From contig JAAXIO010000041.1 of assembly GCA_012270305.1 (NCBI GenBank), forward strand, positions 1 through 35,001: a stretch of DNA of 35,001 nt. Reading direction: 5' to 3'. The translations under genes and the position numbers were made by a program. Source of the stretch: Candidatus Saccharimonadota bacterium (lineage in GTDB: Bacteria > Patescibacteriota > Saccharimonadia > Saccharimonadales > Saccharimonadaceae). Shown piece after piece: positions 32,572-35,001 of the stretch (positions are counted from its first letter, which is position 1; each line of letters opens with the position of its first letter). The notes beneath the pieces were generated by a model. It searched no databases. It saw nothing but the letters and a program-made list of their open reading frames with translations, and had not been told where the DNA came from.

Positions 32572-33525
32572 TTACTTCCCCTTTGTGTCTTTCGCCACAA
32601 TTCGTGTTACTGTTGCCCCACCGCTTTTTGTAGTATTAGATTTTTTTGTTGACATATGTTTAGATGCTTTTGGTTTGGCGGTTTTAGCTGGCGCCTCTTC
32701 AGCGATCTCTTCCAGCTCTTCTTCATCTTGACGCAGCAAGTAGGCTTGCTGCCCCACTGCAACAATGTTTGATACTGCGTAGTACAACGCCAACGCACCT
32801 GGCACGCTCACCATAATAAAGAACATAAAGAATGGCAGAATCTTACCCATTCGTTGCATTACGATGGCGTTCATTTCAGCCTGGTCAGCCTGCTTACCCT
32901 CGGCAGCTTCGGCCATAATGTCGCGAATACGTCGCTTGCTTTCGGTTTGCGGCATAGTTTGCTTAGTCATAATGTATTGGGTGATACCCGCGATTACGGC
33001 AAGTAGTACAAGGAAAATATTAATTTGCCCATTTGCAAAGGCAGATTGCGTAAGGTCGATAAACCCAAATAGTTTTTCATTAAAGCTAGATGGGTCTTGA
33101 ATGATCTGCTTGATTGAATCGATACCAGCCAGGAAGCTATAGGTGTACTGTTCGATTTGCGCCCGGTTGTTTGTAAAAATCTGAATTACTTGGAACAAGG
33201 CAATAAAAATCGGTAACTGAATTAACAAAATACCAATAGAGCGAAATGGGTTAACCCCATGCTTTTTATACAGCTCCATCATGGCCAGGCTTTCAGCCTG
33301 CTTATTACCCTTTGACTGCTTTTTAATTTTCGCCAATTCTGGCTGCAATTTTCGCATAGCCTTTGACTGGTGCAGCATACTACGCGTTAATGGGTACAAC
33401 AGGAACCGAACGATAACGGTAAATACAATAATCGCAATACCAAAATCTTGCCCTGGCAAGATAGCATATAGCCCAATTAAAAGGTTGAATATAGGCTGAA
33501 CGACAACAAGCTCAAAAATGTTCAT
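32572..33525 (-). CDS. yidC: Membrane protein insertase YidC/Oxa1
   Basis: 317 residues with five main membrane helices. The first (VQPIFNLLIGLYAILP) is followed by FTVIVRFLLYPLTRSMLHQSKAM with the conserved positively charged groove Arg, a cytoplasmic helical hairpin (LQPELAKIKKQSKGNKQ), GVNPFRSIGILLIQLPIFIALFQVI, and the final helices near residues 205-265. The C-terminus is a Lys-rich tail of about 40 residues that can bind ribosomes. There is no lipobox and no large periplasmic domain, as in Gram-positive-type YidC. It inserts and folds membrane proteins, including the many membrane proteins of this island. A -10 box in the rnpA-yidC gap and an AAGGG before the ATG give it its own start. 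Confidence 0.96.
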   Translation of the reverse strand: MNIFELVVVQPIFNLLIGLYAILPGQDFGIAIIVFTVIVRFLLYPLTRSMLHQSKAMRKLQPELAKIKKQSKGNKQAESLAMMELYKKHGVNPFRSIGILLIQLPIFIALFQVIQIFTNNRAQIEQYTYSFLAGIDSIKQIIQDPSSFNEKLFGFIDLTQSAFANGQINIFLVLLAVIAGITQYIMTKQTMPQTESKRRIRDIMAEAAEGKQADQAEMNAIVMQRMGKILPFFMFFIMVSVPGALALYYAVSNIVAVGQQAYLLRQDEEELEEIAEEAPAKTAKPKASKHMSTKKSNTTKSGGATVTRIVAKDTKGK

Positions 33526-33560
33526 AACACGCCCTTAACTATGTAACTAATATTCCCTTT

Positions 33561-33566
33561 AGTATA
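33561..33566 (-). promoter_or_regulatory. -10 box of yidC-jag
   Basis: TATACT on the minus strand, extended by TGA, sits directly after the rnpA stop codon and is followed by AAAGGGA. The predicted leader is about 27 bases. Confidence 0.5.
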
Positions 33567-33926
33567 TCAGTTTTTAATTTTGTTGTAGAGGCTAGCCTGC
33601 GCTAAACTACGCCGCACCGCCGCCTGTAAATCGGTGTGTGAAGCTAGTAGTACATCTGGTGATATCACAATAAATACGATGTCAGTCTGCTGAACAAGTG
33701 CAGGCATCTCTAGACGAATAAGCTCATATAATCTACGGCGAATTCGATTACGCTTTACAGCAGATTTCATAACTTTTTTACTCACCACTACAGCAACTCG
33801 CGGCTGCTTACGGCGCGGGTTGTGAGTGTACTTAGTAATGAATAGTTTCGATCGGACCACTTGCCCGCGACTGTACACAAACTTCAAACTGCCATGGCCA
33901 TGGAATCGATACTTTTCTGCTAACAT
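33567..33926 (-). CDS. rnpA: Ribonuclease P protein component
   Basis: 119 residues, usual length, very basic. It begins MLAEKYRFHGHGSLKFVYSRG and has the RNP signature AVKRNRIRRRLYELIR together with VVVSKKVMKSA. It binds the P RNA and helps 5' maturation of tRNAs. It follows rpmH on the same strand but is separated from it by a rho-independent terminator. Its ATG lies 6 bases after a TATACT box, so it appears to have its own leaderless promoter. Confidence 0.96.
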   Translation of the reverse strand: MLAEKYRFHGHGSLKFVYSRGQVVRSKLFITKYTHNPRRKQPRVAVVVSKKVMKSAVKRNRIRRRLYELIRLEMPALVQQTDIVFIVISPDVLLASHTDLQAAVRRSLAQASLYNKIKN

Positions 33927-33932
33927 CCCTTT

Positions 33933-33938
33933 AGTATA
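33933..33938 (-). promoter_or_regulatory. -10 box of rnpA (leaderless)
   Basis: TATACT on the minus strand, followed by AAAGGG and directly by the ATG of rnpA. Same arrangement as at 1761-1753. Confidence 0.6.
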
Positions 33939-33953
33939 CCCAAGTACTTAGTA

Positions 33954-33984
33954 CAAAAAAACTCCCTTACGGTAAGGGAGTTTT
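33954..33984 (-). terminator. Rho-independent terminator of rpmH
   Basis: AAAACTCCCTTA and TAAGGGAGTTTT form a 12-bp stem with a 3-base loop (33958-33984). On the minus strand it is followed by a run of seven U (33954-33960). It separates rpmH from rnpA. Confidence 0.88.
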
Positions 33985-34007
33985 GGTTGAGTGGCGTGAA
34001 AACGCTA

Positions 34008-34145
34008 CTAAATCGCCAAACGGGCGCGGCCCTTGGCGCGGCGACGCTTCAACACAGCGCGACCAGCCTTGCTGGAAACACGAGCGCGGAAGCCATGCGT
34101 TTTAGCACGGTGCCTAGTGTGTGGTTGATGGGTTCGTTTTGGCAT
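34008..34145 (-). CDS. rpmH: 50S ribosomal protein L34
   Basis: 45 residues, very basic: [20 protein letters not shown], then [20 protein letters not shown]. This is the complete L34 signature (MRT in place of RT mutation). It is a small structural protein of the large ribosomal subunit. It lies in the classical position beside the origin, divergent from dnaA. The ATG is 11 bases after a TATAAT box (34157-34162, minus strand), so the leader is about four bases. The terminator at 33958-33984 follows. Confidence 0.96.
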   Translation of the reverse strand: MPKRTHQPHTRHRAKTHGFRARVSSKAGRAVLKRRRAKGRARLAI

Positions 34146-34156
34146 ATCAATGTGTC

Positions 34157-34162
34157 ATTATA
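34157..34162 (-). promoter_or_regulatory. -10 box of rpmH
   Basis: TATAAT on the minus strand, 11 bases before the rpmH ATG. Confidence 0.55.
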
Positions 34163-34177
34163 CTGTAATTTGCTTCA

Positions 34178-34372
34178 TTTCTCAAGTGGTAGTGGTTGAG
34201 AAACTATTCATTTCATTGTGTGATTGGTGAGCATTGTCCACACAAACGCCTTAGTTATCCACAGTATTACAGATAGAAGGATAGGTTGTGGATAACTACT
34301 CACCTGTTTATGTAAATCACCGCGAGTTCAAATTACACCAGATAGAACATTGTGGAAAACTTTTTTGTTAGC
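34178..34372. other. oriC: Probable chromosomal origin (oriC) with DnaA boxes
   Basis: The 299-base gap between rpmH and dnaA has no gene. It holds two perfect DnaA boxes, TTATCCACA (34255-34263) and TGTGGATAA (34287-34295), and two near matches, TTGTCCACA (34234-34242) and TGTGGAAAA (34351-34359). An inverted repeat TTTCTCAA-10 nt-TTGAGAAA lies at 34178-34203. The rpmH-dnaA gap is the origin in many bacteria. A clear AT-rich unwinding element is not obvious; the dnaA-gyrB side is outside the window. Confidence 0.75.
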
Positions 34373-34378
34373 TATAGT
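34373..34378 (+). promoter_or_regulatory. -10 box of dnaA
   Basis: TATAGT, with TGTGGAAAA 13 bases before it, which would allow DnaA to repress its own gene. The predicted leader is about 60 bases and contains CAGCT-7 nt-AGCTG. Confidence 0.5.
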
Positions 34379-34444
34379 AAAGGTACTACCAACGCAGTGC
34401 AGCTAGTGAGCAGCTGTTACCTGCTTTTAATTAGGGGATGTTTC

Positions 34445-35001
34445 GTGAGTCAGTCGTTGTGGCAAAGTGTCTTAGGTGAAATCGAGGTATCGGTATCGCA
34501 CGCCACATTTATGACATGGTTTAAAAACACCGAACTTGTAGAATCAACTGATGATAGTGTTACTATCGCCGTCCCGAACATTTTCGCTCAGCGACAATTC
34601 GAGGTGAAGTTTAACAGCCAAATAAAATCTATCCTCGAGAAAAACGGTGTGTCACCAGAGTCAATCCACTACATTGTAAAAACGAGCCAGAAAAAGGGTG
34701 TAGTCTCACGTGAAACAACACGCACCCAGGCCAGCGCCCCTTCACCTGCTGATCGTTTAACCGCCCCGGTGCCAAAACAAAAGGCTAACACGAACGGGCT
34801 TAATCCTCGCTATACATTCAAAAACTTTATTGTTGGCTCAAGTAACGACCTCGCCTACAGCGCCTGCCAAGCAGTCGCAAAAACTCCCGGTACAAAATAT
34901 AACCCGTTATTTCTTTACGGCGGTGTAGGGCTTGGTAAAACCCACCTCATGCAAGCGGTAGGTAATGAAATTACTGCCAAAAACCCAGAAACAAGCGTGC
35001 T
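34445..35001 (+). CDS. dnaA: Chromosomal replication initiator DnaA (5' part, cut by right edge)
   Basis: 185 codons are visible. The start is GTG at 34445, with AGGGGATG 5-13 bases upstream; [20 protein letters not shown] is the usual domain I beginning. Residues 1-about 80 are domain I, about 85-115 a Pro/Ala/Thr/Gln linker (domain II), and the AAA+ domain starts at [20 protein letters not shown] with Walker [10 protein letters not shown] (Lys165). The ATPase remainder and the DNA-binding domain lie beyond the window. It opens the origin by binding the boxes upstream. It is divergent from rpmH. Confidence 0.97.
   Translation, partial: MSQSLWQSVLGEIEVSVSHATFMTWFKNTELVESTDDSVTIAVPNIFAQRQFEVKFNSQIKSILEKNGVSPESIHYIVKTSQKKGVVSRETTRTQASAPSPADRLTAPVPKQKANTNGLNPRYTFKNFIVGSSNDLAYSACQAVAKTPGTKYNPLFLYGGVGLGKTHLMQAVGNEITAKNPETSV

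Noticed and set aside
32568-32600. Longer start for jag inside yidC.
   Set aside because: The ATG at 32567 has an AAAGGGG site and begins the recognisable protein; the extension is the yidC tail in another frame.
1-35001. Possible UGA recoding as in other CPR lineages.
   Set aside because: TGA ends several genes at expected places (tagD-like, FkbM, the RMD-like gene, GT4 at 13620) and no glycine-position TGA was seen inside recognised genes.
1-35001. tRNA genes, CRISPR arrays, insertion sequences, prophage genes, toxin-antitoxin pairs.
   Set aside because: None recognised on either strand; all longer non-coding gaps are accounted for by promoters, hairpins or the origin region.

Overview
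The window looks like chromosomal DNA of a Patescibacteria/CPR bacterium, most likely a Candidatus Saccharibacteria (TM7). The reasons are moderate GC by eye, standard stop codons including TGA (unlike the UGA-recoding CPR lineages), very tight gene packing, many genes whose -10 box lies only 6-7 bases before the start codon (predicted leaderless mRNAs), and a complete-looking rpmH-rnpA-yidC-jag block divergent from dnaA. The taxonomic call is inference from gene content and was not tested with a marker search.

Layout. (A) 1-346: the 5' part of an unknown basic protein gene running off the left edge. (B) About 450-32000: a surface-glycan island of about 25 genes. It holds an O-antigen ligase/polymerase-like protein, a polyprenyl-phosphate sugar-1-P transferase, five GT4 genes (one with two GT domains), a GT2, a Wzx flippase, GlmS, a sulfotransferase, ManC, a UDP-sugar dehydrogenase, a TagD/CDP-glycerol-type glycerophosphotransferase pair, two FkbM methyltransferases, a Wzm/Wzt-type ABC exporter, an RMD-like reductase, GMD, a cupin mannose-6-P isomerase and a Nudix hydrolase. 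In its middle (16.4-19.9 kb) lies a two-gene unit with a membrane-anchored small protein and a 996-residue secreted protein that has a lysozyme-like N-terminal region and five Ig-like repeats. (C) 32.1-34.15 kb, minus strand: jag/khpB, yidC, rnpA, rpmH. (D) 34.15-34.44 kb: DnaA-box cluster, the probable oriC. (E) 34445 onward: dnaA, cut by the right edge.

How the genes fit together. Fru-6-P feeds two branches. GlmS makes GlcN-6-P, and the cupin PMI makes Man-6-P, which (through a phosphomannomutase not in this window) goes to GDP-mannose by ManC and then to GDP-D-rhamnose by GMD and the RMD-like reductase. Ugd adds a UDP-uronic acid, and TagD with the Glyphos-type transferase adds CDP-glycerol and glycerol phosphate. 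The window carries parts of two export routes: a Wzx/Wzy-like route (initiating transferase, flippase, ligase/polymerase) and an ABC route (Wzm, Wzt with a C-terminal glycan-binding domain) in a six-gene operon with two methyltransferases. This predicts a decorated cell envelope (D-rhamnose, uronate, glycerol phosphate, methyl and possibly sulfate groups) next to a secreted wall-active or adhesive protein, plausible equipment for an episymbiont that lives on another bacterium.

Regulation visible in sequence. Eight start codons sit exactly 6-7 bases downstream of a TATAAT/TATACT-like hexamer. Genes inside operons instead carry Shine-Dalgarno motifs (GGAGG, GGAG). Several perfect inverted repeats overlap promoters or sit between convergent genes. 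I saw no tRNA, CRISPR array, insertion sequence or prophage.
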